Source: VXNE01 sp965206615 (GTDB lineage Bacteria > Pseudomonadota > Gammaproteobacteria > Pseudomonadales > Azotimanducaceae). Taken from it: a stretch of 64,000 bases of DNA. This document shows positions 16,513 through 24,701 of the stretch, in pieces; position 1 is the stretch's first letter; each line of letters opens with the position of its first letter. The position numbers were made by a program, and so were the translations under genes. The notes under the pieces were generated by a model. That model had not been told where the DNA came from. It was given only the letters and a program-made list of their open reading frames with translations, and searched no databases. The stretch is taken from positions 124,001 through 188,000 of the forward strand of contig CBDBKI010000004.1 in assembly GCA_965206615.1 (NCBI GenBank), given 5' to 3'.

Positions 16513-17467
16513 GGTGCGTATGGTCGGGCAGTCCGGCCCGGAACGCAATGCAGGCGGCGAGAATCGGGGCGCAGGCCACCGCAAGCCAGAGGACGCCGAG
16601 ACCGAAATGTGCGTGCAGCGCCACGAGGGGCGCCAGCCACGCCGCGGCGAACGCCCACAGCGCGGCGCTGGTACGCCCGTGTCCGAACCGTCGTGCGGCC
16701 TTCTGGTAGAGGTGATTGCGATGCGCCTGGGTGACGCGCTGGCCGGTGCCGAAGCGCACGCATAGCGTGTACGTGGCGTCGACCCAGAAGACCGCCAGGA
16801 GGATCAGGCTGGACGCCAGCGGCAACTGCTGGCTCTGCCAGAGGGTGAGGGCTGCCACGCCGATCGTGAAGCCGAGGAAGCCGCTGCCCGTGTCCCCCAT
16901 GATGACCCTGGCCGGCGCCCAGTTCAGGCACAGGAACCCGGCCGCGGAGGCAAGCAGGATCCACAGCCCCGGTTCCAGCGCGGCGACATTGCCGAAGTAG
17001 AGCGCTCCCAGGCAGAAGATCACCGCCTGGGAACCGGCGATGCCGTCGATACCGTCCATGAAGTTGTACAGGTTGACGAACCAGGCGAGCCCGATGGCAC
17101 AAAGCGCGAGAAGCGCGAGATTCCCGTCGACGACGGCCAGGACGGCGAGGGCGGAGGTCAGCAGGTGGACCGCCAGGCGCAGGGCGGCGGACAGGTTGAA
17201 GAGGTCGTCGAGGAGACCGATCAGCGCGATGGCGGCCGCTCCCCCGGCGAGCAACACCGAGAAGGCATCGCCGACGTCCGCGGCGAACCAGCAGAGCCAC
17301 GCCAGTGTGGGGATGACGAACCCGAGTCCGCCGATGTTGGCGACTGGAGCGGTGTGGGAACTGCGCGCGTTAGGGACAGCCATCACGTCGAAACGGCGGG
17401 CCAGCAGGAGTGCGCCCCACGTCAACCCGAGCCCCGCCACGAAACCGGCCGCCAGGAAGATCAGCAT
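16505..17467 (-). CDS. WecA/MraY-family polyprenyl-phosphate sugar-1-phosphate transferase
   Basis: A 320-residue integral membrane enzyme of glycosyltransferase family 4 with about ten hydrophobic helices. It should transfer a UDP-activated amino-sugar phosphate to undecaprenyl phosphate, the first step of O-antigen or capsule synthesis. Diagnostic motifs are the first cytoplasmic PNARSSHTAPVANIGGLGF, the NLYNFMDGIDGIAG aspartate motif, MGDTGSGFLGF and HRNHLYQKA. The HRNHLYQ loop resembles WecA/WbpL enzymes rather than MraY. No other polysaccharide genes are adjacent, so its pathway is unknown. Confidence 0.87.
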   Translation of the reverse strand: MLIFLAAGFVAGLGLTWGALLLARRFDVMAVPNARSSHTAPVANIGGLGFVIPTLAWLCWFAADVGDAFSVLLAGGAAAIALIGLLDDLFNLSAALRLAVHLLTSALAVLAVVDGNLALLALCAIGLAWFVNLYNFMDGIDGIAGSQAVIFCLGALYFGNVAALEPGLWILLASAAGFLCLNWAPARVIMGDTGSGFLGFTIGVAALTLWQSQQLPLASSLILLAVFWVDATYTLCVRFGTGQRVTQAHRNHLYQKAARRFGHGRTSAALWAFAAAWLAPLVALHAHFGLGVLWLAVACAPILAACIAFRAGLPDHTHHA

Positions 17468-17566
17468 GGCCCCGGGGCCGCGCGCCGTCGCGTCTGGAAC
17501 ATCGCCCGGAGCGTAGCACAGGGTCGGGTGCGACCGGCTCGGCCGGCCACACCCGCCCGGGGGAAG

Positions 17567-17857
17567 TCACTCCTTGATGGCGATACGCTCCTCGTTCCGC
17601 GCTACGGTGGCATCGCCGATGCCGCGCACCTGTGTCAGGTCGTAGGCGTCGGTGAACCGGCCGTGCTCCTCGCGATGTCGCACGATCGCCTCGGCCTTCG
17701 ACAGCCCGACGCCGTCGAGGACGCGGGCGAGGGTCTCGGCGTCCGCCGTATTCACGTCCACGCGCGCGTCCTCCGCCTGTGCACCGGCGGCGAGGATCAG
17801 CGCCAGGACCGCTGCCCGCGCGGTGACTCCCGTGAATCTCCAGATTTTCATCGTCAC
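17567..17857 (-). CDS. ComEA-like helix-hairpin-helix secreted DNA-binding protein
   Basis: A 96-residue protein with a signal peptide (hydrophobic AAVLALILAAGAQA, predicted cleavage after AQA) followed by a helix-hairpin-helix domain (VDVNTADAETLARVLDGVG, YDLTQVRGIGDATV). Such small periplasmic ComEA relatives bind double-stranded DNA and help DNA uptake in naturally competent bacteria; in many gammaproteobacteria they are stand-alone genes. The next gene downstream is the membrane glycosyltransferase, 99 bases away. Function as a competence factor is inferred. Confidence 0.85.
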   Translation of the reverse strand: MTMKIWRFTGVTARAAVLALILAAGAQAEDARVDVNTADAETLARVLDGVGLSKAEAIVRHREEHGRFTDAYDLTQVRGIGDATVARNEERIAIKE

Positions 17858-18136
17858 TCCTCCAACTCGATAAAGGGCTTCGCAACTTATCGTGATGGCC
17901 GGCGGCGGCGTATGGGCTTTGGATGAGAGAGATGTACGCCAGGAACCCGTTCGGGTGCAGGCGATGGCGCACAGCCTGAGCGAGAGACGCTTCCGGGACC
18001 GATGTCATGGTCGAATGGCGTAGCGTTTGGCACACTTGACCGGTGGCCTGCCCTCGCTGTCGGACCGACCAGGGACGGGAAGCACGCAACGCAGCACAGT
18101 GACTGGCGAACGGAAGCAGCAAGGGGAGGAGCCTCC

Positions 18137-19471
18137 ATGGACTTGACGGACCATTGGGTCGGGATTCTGGCGATCGTGGTGTTCGTCGTGGCGTACTCGG
18201 TGGTGATCGCCGAGGAGTTCACGCACCTCAGGAAGTCCGTCCCGGTCATGTTGGGGGCGGGCGTCATCTGGGCCTTCATCGCGGCGCAGTACGCCGCCGG
18301 CGGGATGGACCATCAAGCCGAGGAAGCGGTTCGCCATTTCCTGGTCGAGTTCAGCGAGCTGTTCCTGTTCCTGCTCTGCGCGATGACCTACGTCAACTCG
18401 ATGAGCGAGCGGCGGGTGTTCGACGCGCTGCGGTCGTGGCTCGTGCGGCACGGCTTCAGCTACCGGCAACTGTTCTGGATCACCGGCATCATCAGCTTCT
18501 TCCTGTCGCCCATCATCGACAACCTGACGACGGCGCTGGTGATGTGCGCGGTCGTGCTGGCGGTGGGCAAGGGCAACACGCGCTTCATCAGTCTCGCCTG
18601 CGTCAACATCGTGGTAGCGGCGAACGCCGGCGGCGCGTTCAGCCCCTTCGGTGACATCACGACGCTGATGGTCTGGCAACGCGGCATCGTGGACTTCTTC
18701 ACGTTCTTCGCCCTGTTCGTCCCGTCGGTGGTGAACTTCGTCATTCCCGCCGTGATCATGGCGTTCTTCGTCGACAAGGCTTCGCCCCACGTCGAGGACG
18801 ACGAGGAGGAAGTGCGGATGCGCCGGGGCGCCAAGCGCATCATGTTCCTGTTCGGCTGCACGATCGCCACGGCTGTCTCCTTCCACAACTTCCTGCACCT
18901 GCCGCCGTTCCTCGGCATGATGACCGGGCTCGCCTACCTCAAGATCTTCGGCCACTACCTCAGTCGCTCCGAGGCGGCGGCGCCGCTGGCCCTCGAGCCG
19001 GAGGCGGGCGACGTGCAGCCCTTCGACAGCTTCCGGCAGGTGGCGCGGGCAGAATGGGACACCCTGCTCTTCTTCTTCGGGGTCATCATGTGCGTCGGTG
19101 GCCTCGGCTTCGTCGGCTACCTGGAACTCGTTTCCCAGTACATGTACGTCGAACTCGGTCCGACGTTCGCAAACGTCATGGTCGGGATCCTCTCGGCGAT
19201 CGTCGACAACATTCCGGTCATGGTCGCGGTGCTGCAGATGAACCCTGCCATGGACACCTCCCAGTGGCTGCTGGTGACCCTGACCGCCGGAGTGGGCGGC
19301 AGCATGCTGTCCATCGGCTCCGCGGCCGGCGTGGCGTTGATGGGTCAGGCGCGGGGCATGTACACGTTCTTCGGTCACCTCAAGTGGACGCCGATCATTG
19401 CCCTCGGGTACTTCGCGAGCGTCTGGGTACACCTCGTGGTGAACACGCGTTTCGAAGGTGTCATGCCATGA
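18137..19471 (+). CDS. nhaD: NhaD-type Na+/H+ antiporter
   Basis: A 444-residue membrane protein with about 12 hydrophobic helices, belonging to the NhaD/ion transporter superfamily. The conserved stretches SPIIDNLTTALVMCAVVLAV, NAGGAFSPFGDITTLMVW, DNIPVMVAVLQMNP and GVGGSMLSIGSAAGVALMGQ are intact. It exports sodium or lithium in exchange for protons and is common in marine and alkaliphilic gammaproteobacteria. The ATG at 18137 has a strong purine-rich site (GGGGAGGAG) upstream; an in-frame extension to 18002 is not supported. The following cytochrome b gene is close and on the same strand. Confidence 0.93.
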   Translation: MDLTDHWVGILAIVVFVVAYSVVIAEEFTHLRKSVPVMLGAGVIWAFIAAQYAAGGMDHQAEEAVRHFLVEFSELFLFLLCAMTYVNSMSERRVFDALRSWLVRHGFSYRQLFWITGIISFFLSPIIDNLTTALVMCAVVLAVGKGNTRFISLACVNIVVAANAGGAFSPFGDITTLMVWQRGIVDFFTFFALFVPSVVNFVIPAVIMAFFVDKASPHVEDDEEEVRMRRGAKRIMFLFGCTIATAVSFHNFLHLPPFLGMMTGLAYLKIFGHYLSRSEAAAPLALEPEAGDVQPFDSFRQVARAEWDTLLFFFGVIMCVGGLGFVGYLELVSQYMYVELGPTFANVMVGILSAIVDNIPVMVAVLQMNPAMDTSQWLLVTLTAGVGGSMLSIGSAAGVALMGQARGMYTFFGHLKWTPIIALGYFASVWVHLVVNTRFEGVMP

Positions 19472-19511
19472 CGGGTTACGGCATCACGGGATGCTTCCCG
19501 GCGGTACGCCG

Positions 19512-20183
19512 ATGACGGTGGAGCGGCGGGACATGACGCGCATCTGGGACCTGCCGATCCGGCTGTGGCACTGGCTGTTCGGTGCCTGTGTCGTCTTTTC
19601 GCTCTATACGGGCCTCGCGGGCGACTTTTCCCTGATGGAGTGGCACCAGTGGTCGGGCTACACCATCGTGGCGCTCCTGCTGTTCCGCCTCGGCTGGGGG
19701 CTGTGGGGTGGCCGGTACGTGCGTTTTCGTCATTACGTGACGACGCCCCGCGACTTGCTCGCGCACTTTGTGGTCGGCTTGCGGAGCAAGGCACCAGCCG
19801 CCGGGGTGGCGCGCGCGCATACCGCGCCGGGGATCGCCCTGGTAGTGCTACTGTTCCTTGGAGTGGCGGTGCAGGCGACGACGGGGCTCTTCGCCACGGA
19901 CGACATCTTCATCAACGGACCCCTTCGGGGCTACGTCGACGAAGAGGTCGCGTCAGCCATGAACTGGGTCCATCACCGGGCGTTCTGGCTGGTCATCGCC
20001 CTGGTGTCCACGCACCTGATCGCCCATGCCGTCTATGGGGCGATGCGCGATCCGACGCCGCTGGCCATGATCACGGGACGCAAGGCGGTGGACCTGCCCG
20101 CTACGAAGCACTACCTCCTGCGGGGGGCAGCGACGATCGCCGTGACGGGCGGTTTCGTCTACGTGGCGCTGCGGCTGCTGTAG
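19512..20183 (+). CDS. Cytochrome b561-type (CybB-like) membrane protein
   Basis: A di-heme b-type cytochrome of about 223 residues with four hydrophobic helices. Likely heme-ligand histidines are in IRLWHWLFGA, MEWHQWSGYT, NWVHHRAFWL and STHLIAHAVYG. The start DLPIRLWHW is typical of the Ni/Fe-hydrogenase/thiosulfate reductase cytochrome b family. The start could be the ATG at 19512 or 19533. Its stop codon TAG lies inside a palindromic repeat. The next gene, convergent, encodes a cytochrome c', so the pair may exchange electrons, though they are not in one operon. Confidence 0.83.
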   Translation: MTVERRDMTRIWDLPIRLWHWLFGACVVFSLYTGLAGDFSLMEWHQWSGYTIVALLLFRLGWGLWGGRYVRFRHYVTTPRDLLAHFVVGLRSKAPAAGVARAHTAPGIALVVLLFLGVAVQATTGLFATDDIFINGPLRGYVDEEVASAMNWVHHRAFWLVIALVSTHLIAHAVYGAMRDPTPLAMITGRKAVDLPATKHYLLRGAATIAVTGGFVYVALRLL

Positions 20184-20300
20184 GGGACGGGCTTGTCCCG
20201 TCCCGTCTCGAATTCATGCATGGCCGGGACCGGGCTTGTCCCGTCCCGTCTGAGAGTCACGCACGGTGCCGGAGCGGGCGACCACAAGGGTCGCCCCTAC
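20180..20300. repeat. Composite palindromic repeat between convergent cytochrome genes
   Basis: This 121-bp element begins with GTAGGGG and ends with CCCCTAC. Module B (stem GGGACGGG/CCCGTCCC) lies at 20184-20204, with a second, imperfect B copy at 20225-20245. Module A (stem GGGCGACC/GGTCGCCC, loop about ACAAG) lies at 20276-20297. It exactly fills the space between the TAG of the cytochrome b gene and the TAA of the cytochrome c' gene. The same modules recur at 23717-23793, 46438-46468 and 62912-62989. Likely a bidirectional terminator and possibly a mobile REP-like element. Confidence 0.75.
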
Positions 20301-20302
20301 AG

Positions 20303-20737
20303 TTACTCGGCGCGGTAGTTGTCGTGACAGCCCTTGCAGGCTTGGCCGAGCTGCATGGCCGCAGGCATCACCTCGCCGCCGGCCACCACGACATCGCTCA
20401 GGTTCGCCGCTGCCGCCTCGAAGCTGCCGAGCCGCTCCGCGAAGTCCTCCGGATCCTCCCAGATGGCCGGCAGCGCATGGCTCTCGCCACCGCCTGACCC
20501 GGCCGGGAAGAGGGTCGTGGCGACGCCCGACAACGCCTTGAGGGCGTCGGCGTGGGCCGCCAGATGCTCCGTATGGGAGACCTTTCCGCCCAGGATGTCG
20601 AACAGGGCCTGGGTGTGTCCGCCGACGGCCGCCATGGTGTGCTGTCGGTACTCCACGTCACCTTCGGACGCTCCGAGGGACAGTGCCAGCAACGCGAGCG
20701 CGACGGCGCCCAGGAGGTGGGAACGAGAGTTTCGCAT
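20303..20737 (-). CDS. Cytochrome c' (class II c-type cytochrome)
   Basis: A 144-residue periplasmic cytochrome. A signal peptide (AVALALLALSLGAS) is followed by a four-helix-bundle sequence (HTMAAVGGHTQALFDIL, FPAGSGGGESHALPAIW), with the heme-binding motif CKGCH near the C-terminus, as in class II cytochromes. The ATG at 20737 has GGAG ten bases upstream. Cytochrome c' proteins bind nitric oxide and protect against it. The gene ends against the palindromic repeat and starts 64 bases after the TonB receptor gene, so read-through from that gene is possible. Confidence 0.88.
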   Translation of the reverse strand: MRNSRSHLLGAVALALLALSLGASEGDVEYRQHTMAAVGGHTQALFDILGGKVSHTEHLAAHADALKALSGVATTLFPAGSGGGESHALPAIWEDPEDFAERLGSFEAAAANLSDVVVAGGEVMPAAMQLGQACKGCHDNYRAE

Positions 20738-20801
20738 GGCTGTCTCCATCAGCGGCAAAGCTCTATGAAACTATTTTCGGGGGTGTGCGGCAACCCTGAC
20801 G

Positions 20802-23261
20802 TCAGAACTTGAAGCGCAGCACCCCGGTAATCAGCCTGGGCTGACCGAGCGTACCGATCACTGGGTTGAAGGTCAGCCCGATGGGGTCGTTCCGGTTGTG
20901 CCCCGGCACGGAGTCGCCCGGCCAGACCGAGCCGTCGGTGTAGTAGTCCTGATCGAAGACGTTCTTCACGTTGATCGATGCGGACCAACGCTCGTGTTCC
21001 AGCCCGAGCCGCAGGTTCATCACCTCGAAGCCGGGATGCTTGACGGTGTTCTCGGTGTTGAACCAGAACGGGCCCTTGGCGAGCACCACCCCGTACAGCA
21101 GGAAGTCGAGACCGTCGCGTAGTGGGCGCCGGAACTCGGCCGCCAGGTTGAACGAGTACTTCGAGATCCAGGGCGGGAAGTGGTCGCTCACGTCGCTGGT
21201 CCGGTTGATCACGTCGAACACCGAGCTGTCGTCCTCGAAGTCGGCGTCCACCAGGCCGCCGCCGCCGCTCAGGGTGAGGCAGTCGTTGACGGCCCAGGAG
21301 AAGTCGAACTCGGCGCCGTACTGGTTGGAGTTCCCGGCGTTCAGGATGTTCTCGATGATGCCGCCGACCGAGATCTGGTTCTGCAGTTCGAACTGTCGGT
21401 CGGTGTAGTCGATGTAGAACACCGCGGCGCTGAAGTTGAGCGCTCCGGTGCCCAGTTCGGTCGCGCCCTTCACGCCGAACTCGAAGTTGTCTGCCGTCTC
21501 CTTGCCGAAGGGTACGAGGGACGGCACGCCTTCCTGCGTGTAGAGGTTGTAGTTGCCGGGTTCGAAGCCCTTGGCATAGCTCGCGTAGTAGTGCGTGCCG
21601 TTGTCGGCGAAGTAGGAGATCGACGCTTTCGGCAGGAACTCGGTATCGCCCTGGCTCAGGTAGTTCTCGTAGTTGGGGTAGAAACCCAAAACGTGCACCC
21701 AGTAGTCCCGGTTGCGGTCCAGCGTGTCGGCTTCCCAGCGATCCAGGCGGATACCCGCGCCGAACTCCCAGGGTCCCGAGCGGTAGCTCGCGGTCGCGAA
21801 GAGCGCCTCGTTGGTGCGTTCCCGGGCGCGGTTCTCGAACGGGAAGTAGAGACGGGCGCCCGCTTCCTGCGCGAAGGACGGCGTCTGTACCGGCGTGCCG
21901 AGCCGTGGGTCCAGCGACGGGTTGGGCAACGCGTTGCGCTCGGCGGGGGTGAGGGGTTCCAGGATGCCGAGGGAACCTGGCCGGCCGCAGTCGCCGATCA
22001 GTGTGCAGAGCACTTCGGTGGTGTTGTAGAAGGTCGCCCAGGAGTCCCAGTCGTTCTCCCACGTCGCCATGTAGGCGCCGACCAGCCACTCGAAGGGACC
22101 GTCTCCGGACGAGGTGAACCTTAGTTCGTGGGTTTGCACCTCGGTCTCCTCGGGCCGGACCAGGTCGAAGCCGACCTCGGAGCTGACGTCGAGGTCCGTG
22201 GTGCGCAGGCCTTCGGCATCGGTGAAGGCGCCGAGGTAGGTCAGGTTGCCGAGTTCGAAGTCGTGGGAAATCTCGAACAGGCCGCCCGTCGTGTCGCGCA
22301 CGTTGCGTCCGGCGAACGTAAGTTCCCGGGTGCGGTCGTACTTGAGGCGGTTGCCGTTCTCGACGCGCCAGTTGTTGTTGCCCGTGTCGAGTTCGTTGTT
22401 GCGGAGCGCCGCGTATACCGTGGTGCGTTCGCCCAACTCCGCCATGAAGGTGATGCGCCCGCCCGTCTCCTCCCGCTCGTTGGGATTGCGGCGCCACTTC
22501 TCGGTGACGTCTGCCCCGTAGGTGTTGGGCGCCGCGCCGCCGGCGGGAACGCCGTACGGCCACAGGGTGTCGTCGATGTTGGACCGCCCGTTGCGGCGGA
22601 CCGGTGCCACGCCCTCGACGAATCCGTCGTCCTCCTTGGAGTACGCGAACAGGCGGAGCGCCGCGCGTTCACCGAGCGGGACGTTCACGACGGCCTGGTA
22701 GTTGCGCATGTTCTGGTCGCCCGCCTCCAGCTCGACGTGGCCGCCCCACTCGCCGAGTTCCGGTCGCCTGGTGACGAACTTGACCGCGCCACCGATGTTG
22801 CTGCCACCGTACAGGGCGCCCTGCGGACCCTTCAGCACCTCGAGGCGCTCCATGTCACCGAAGTCCGCCGATGCATCGACAAAGATCTGTGTCCCGTCGA
22901 CGTAGAAGCCCACCCCCTGGGTGTTTCCGAAAGAGCCCACGCCGCGGATGGTCACGTTGGGGTTGCCGTCGGCGCGCGCCGACAGGTTGAGGTTGGTGAT
23001 GCGCAACCCGATGTCGTTGATGTGCGTGATGCCCCCGGCCTCGAGTTCGTCGCCCGAGATCGCGGACACCGACTCCGGAATCTCCTGCAGCGACTCGTTG
23101 CGTTTACGCGCGGTGACGATGATCTCCTCGAGAACGTCGTTCCGAGCGGAGGTTTCCTCGGCAGCTACGGACGCGCACGGGAGTCCGAGCGCGACGGCGC
23201 AGGCCAGGAGCGTGCCGGACAGCGGGTAGCCGACGCGCGGATTTTTTGGGAACTGGGACAT
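20802..23261 (-). CDS. TonB-dependent outer-membrane receptor
   Basis: An 819-residue outer-membrane receptor with a signal peptide (cleavage after SVAA), a TonB-box-like segment (LEEIIVTARKRNESLQ), a plug domain (VTIRGVGSFGNTQGVGFYVD, LEVLKGPQGALYGGSNIGGA) and a beta-barrel ending in LRFKF with the C-terminal aromatic residue. The IIVTARKR...LQEIP start is typical of receptors in sphingomonads and oligotrophic gammaproteobacteria that import complex organic or iron compounds. No substrate-specific enzymes are next to it, so the ligand is unknown. A promoter with a TATAGT -10 is visible upstream. Confidence 0.92.
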   Translation of the reverse strand: MSQFPKNPRVGYPLSGTLLACAVALGLPCASVAAEETSARNDVLEEIIVTARKRNESLQEIPESVSAISGDELEAGGITHINDIGLRITNLNLSARADGNPNVTIRGVGSFGNTQGVGFYVDGTQIFVDASADFGDMERLEVLKGPQGALYGGSNIGGAVKFVTRRPELGEWGGHVELEAGDQNMRNYQAVVNVPLGERAALRLFAYSKEDDGFVEGVAPVRRNGRSNIDDTLWPYGVPAGGAAPNTYGADVTEKWRRNPNEREETGGRITFMAELGERTTVYAALRNNELDTGNNNWRVENGNRLKYDRTRELTFAGRNVRDTTGGLFEISHDFELGNLTYLGAFTDAEGLRTTDLDVSSEVGFDLVRPEETEVQTHELRFTSSGDGPFEWLVGAYMATWENDWDSWATFYNTTEVLCTLIGDCGRPGSLGILEPLTPAERNALPNPSLDPRLGTPVQTPSFAQEAGARLYFPFENRARERTNEALFATASYRSGPWEFGAGIRLDRWEADTLDRNRDYWVHVLGFYPNYENYLSQGDTEFLPKASISYFADNGTHYYASYAKGFEPGNYNLYTQEGVPSLVPFGKETADNFEFGVKGATELGTGALNFSAAVFYIDYTDRQFELQNQISVGGIIENILNAGNSNQYGAEFDFSWAVNDCLTLSGGGGLVDADFEDDSSVFDVINRTSDVSDHFPPWISKYSFNLAAEFRRPLRDGLDFLLYGVVLAKGPFWFNTENTVKHPGFEVMNLRLGLEHERWSASINVKNVFDQDYYTDGSVWPGDSVPGHNRNDPIGLTFNPVIGTLGQPRLITGVLRFKF

Positions 23262-23305
23262 GATGCAGGTCTCTCCATAAGGCCGTGAATCAATCGCGCG
23301 AGCAT

Positions 23306-23311
23306 ACTATA
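23306..23311 (-). promoter_or_regulatory. Putative -10 element of the TonB receptor gene
   Basis: The minus strand reads TATAGT here, one base from the consensus TATAAT, in an AT-rich patch (TATAGTAT) that stands out in high-GC DNA, 45 bases upstream of the receptor start codon. No clear -35 hexamer is seen at 16-18 bases. Confidence 0.35.
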
Positions 23312-23367
23312 TGGATGGTCGCAGCGAGCGTCGGGACGGTGGCCGTGAACCGATAGAATGCGGCGCC

Positions 23368-23720
23368 ATGACTGTCGATATCGAGAAGTTGCTTGCCGCC
23401 CTCGACGGCGAGGACCACACCACGCGGCGCGGCTGCTGCTTGGGCAGATGAAGAAGCATGGCCACGCCCACGGGGGCGCCGCCATGCAGGGGTACCGCCG
23501 GCGCCGCAAGGTACTCGACCTCACGACGCCCGCCGAACTCGCGGGCTGGGTCAACGGCCATCTGCAGCTTGCGGACCGGAACCGGGTGACCGGGGACCAC
23601 CCGGGATTCAACGCCTGTGGCGCTGGATGCAGCACCGGGTACGGTTTCAACCGGAGCAGGCCAGGCGCGCGACGCGCTACCTGCCACGCTTGTTCGACAC
23701 AAGTGCCGCTGCAACTGTAG
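23368..23720 (+). pseudogene. Frameshifted unrecognised small gene, ended by a repeat
   Basis: From an ATG at 23368 the plus strand reads VDIEKLLAALDGEDH in one frame. A second frame continues with MKKHGHAHGGAAMQGYRRRR and LTTPAELAGWVNGHLQLAD, and a third with RFQPEQARRATRYLPRLFDT. This has the look of one coding region broken by at least two frameshifts. The last frame runs into the palindromic repeat at 23717, which supplies the TAG. I do not recognise the family. Alternatively it is non-coding DNA with chance frames. Confidence 0.3.
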
Positions 23721-23793
23721 GGGCGACCCTTGTGGTCGCCCGCGCCGGCTTCGCGAGTCATTCGGAACGGGACGGGACAAGCCCGTCCCCTAC
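23717..23793. repeat. Composite palindromic repeat (A + B modules)
   Basis: A 77-bp element from GTAGGGG to CCCCTAC. Module A (stem GGGCGACC/GGTCGCCC) is at the left end and module B (stem GGGACGGG/CCCGTCCC) at the right, with an unrelated 20-odd-base spacer. It has the same layout as the copy at 62912-62989, but here it lies among gene fragments rather than between intact convergent genes. Confidence 0.75.
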
Positions 23794-23882
23794 GGTCGCG
23801 ACCCCAACCATCGCCTGATCGTCAGGGTCAGGGACCACGCTCGCGTGGCGTCGAAGGCGCGTGCCAGCCCGCGCGCGTGCCA

Positions 23883-24003
23883 TCACGGGGCGCCCCCCGC
23901 CTCTGCCGACCGCACGAAACCCGCCAGCGTCCGCGTCACTTCCGGCATGTGGTCCATCACCGCACCGAGGTGGTCGCCACCCGTGGAGAGGAACTGAAAG
24001 CCC
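23883..24003 (-). pseudogene. C-terminal fragment of a probable alpha/beta hydrolase
   Basis: Directly after the lapA stop, in another frame on the minus strand, the sequence reads FQFLSTGGDHLGAVMDHMP and EVTRTLAGFV before a TGA. The GGDHLG histidine and helix pattern resemble the last strand and helix of alpha/beta hydrolases. No remainder of such a gene is present, so this is probably a leftover of a deleted gene. The rest of 23796-23882 shows nothing recognisable. Confidence 0.35.
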
Positions 24004-24306
24004 CTACTCCGCGCCGCGGTCCTCTCGCAGATGTCCAAGTTCCCGTTCGCTGCGATCCCGCTCGCGCCGCAGTTGCCGCTGGACGACCCTGCCCTTGAGC
24101 ACGCTGAGCGAGGCGAGTGCGAAGCCTGCCGCCAAGCCACACCCCAGAGCGATGAACAGCCACACGAACACCGGGGCCGGTGGCGTTTCGAAGGTGAGGA
24201 GCCGCAGGCTGACCGGCGTCGCGTTGTCCATGACGAGGATCGCGGAGAGAGCCGCGAGCGCGAGCCCGACGACGCCCCACAGGATCAGCTTGAGCCGCTT
24301 GATCAA
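24004..24306 (-). CDS. lapA: LapA/YciS-family inner-membrane protein
   Basis: A 100-residue protein with two membrane helices (LILWGVVGLALAALSAILVM and FVWLFIALGCGLAAGFALAS) and a charged C-terminal cytoplasmic coiled segment, as in the LapA (DUF1049) family. In E. coli LapA works with LapB to control LpxC turnover and lipopolysaccharide amount. Its position after ihfB is typical for gammaproteobacteria. A lapB gene would be expected next, but the downstream region is degraded and lapB is absent. Confidence 0.85.
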   Translation of the reverse strand: MIKRLKLILWGVVGLALAALSAILVMDNATPVSLRLLTFETPPAPVFVWLFIALGCGLAAGFALASLSVLKGRVVQRQLRRERDRSERELGHLREDRGAE

Positions 24307-24336
24307 CGCCCCGTCGAAGCCGTGAGATGCAGCATC

Positions 24337-24663
24337 CTAGGCGCCCTCCTCTCCGGCCGAGGGCGTCGCCTGTTCACCGAGCAGGCTGGCGTTGACGCGG
24401 TAGCGCAGGTCCTTGCCCGGTTTGAAGTGCGGAACGAACTTCCCTGCCAGGCCCACGGTCTCACCGGTACGCGGGTTGCGGCCGATGCGGGACGCCCGGT
24501 AGTGCAGGGAGAAGCTGCCGAATCCCCGGATCTCGATGCGCCCGCCCTGGGCTAGCGCCTGGGACATCTGCTCGATGATCGTCTTCACCGACAACTCGAC
24601 GTCCCGGCTGGAGAGTTGGGGCTGACGTCGGGCGATGATCTCGATGAGTTCCGATTTCGTCAT
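24337..24663 (-). CDS. ihfB: Integration host factor beta subunit
   Basis: A 108-residue HU/IHF-family nucleoid protein. It starts MTKSELIEIIARRQPQLSSR, has the IhfB segment IEIRGFGSFSLHYR and the beta-arm block GRNPRTGETVGL with the conserved proline that intercalates into DNA. As IhfB it pairs with IhfA and bends DNA in transcription and recombination. It follows rpsA on the same strand, as in other gammaproteobacteria. A slightly long acidic tail (GEQATPSAGEEGA) is unremarkable. Confidence 0.95.
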   Translation of the reverse strand: MTKSELIEIIARRQPQLSSRDVELSVKTIIEQMSQALAQGGRIEIRGFGSFSLHYRASRIGRNPRTGETVGLAGKFVPHFKPGKDLRYRVNASLLGEQATPSAGEEGA

Positions 24664-24701
24664 GCTGGCAACCGCCTGGAACGCCCCCCCGACGTAGCGC
24701 C

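Noticed and set aside
20749..22563. 604-residue Arg-rich frame inside the TonB receptor gene
   Set aside because: It is the same strand in another frame, with very low-complexity Arg/Gly/Pro content; a shadow of the receptor gene.
23165..23761. 198-residue frame containing GDHKGRPYS-like peptide
   Set aside because: The peptide is only the translation of the palindromic repeat, a recurrent annotation artefact; the rest is antisense or out of frame.
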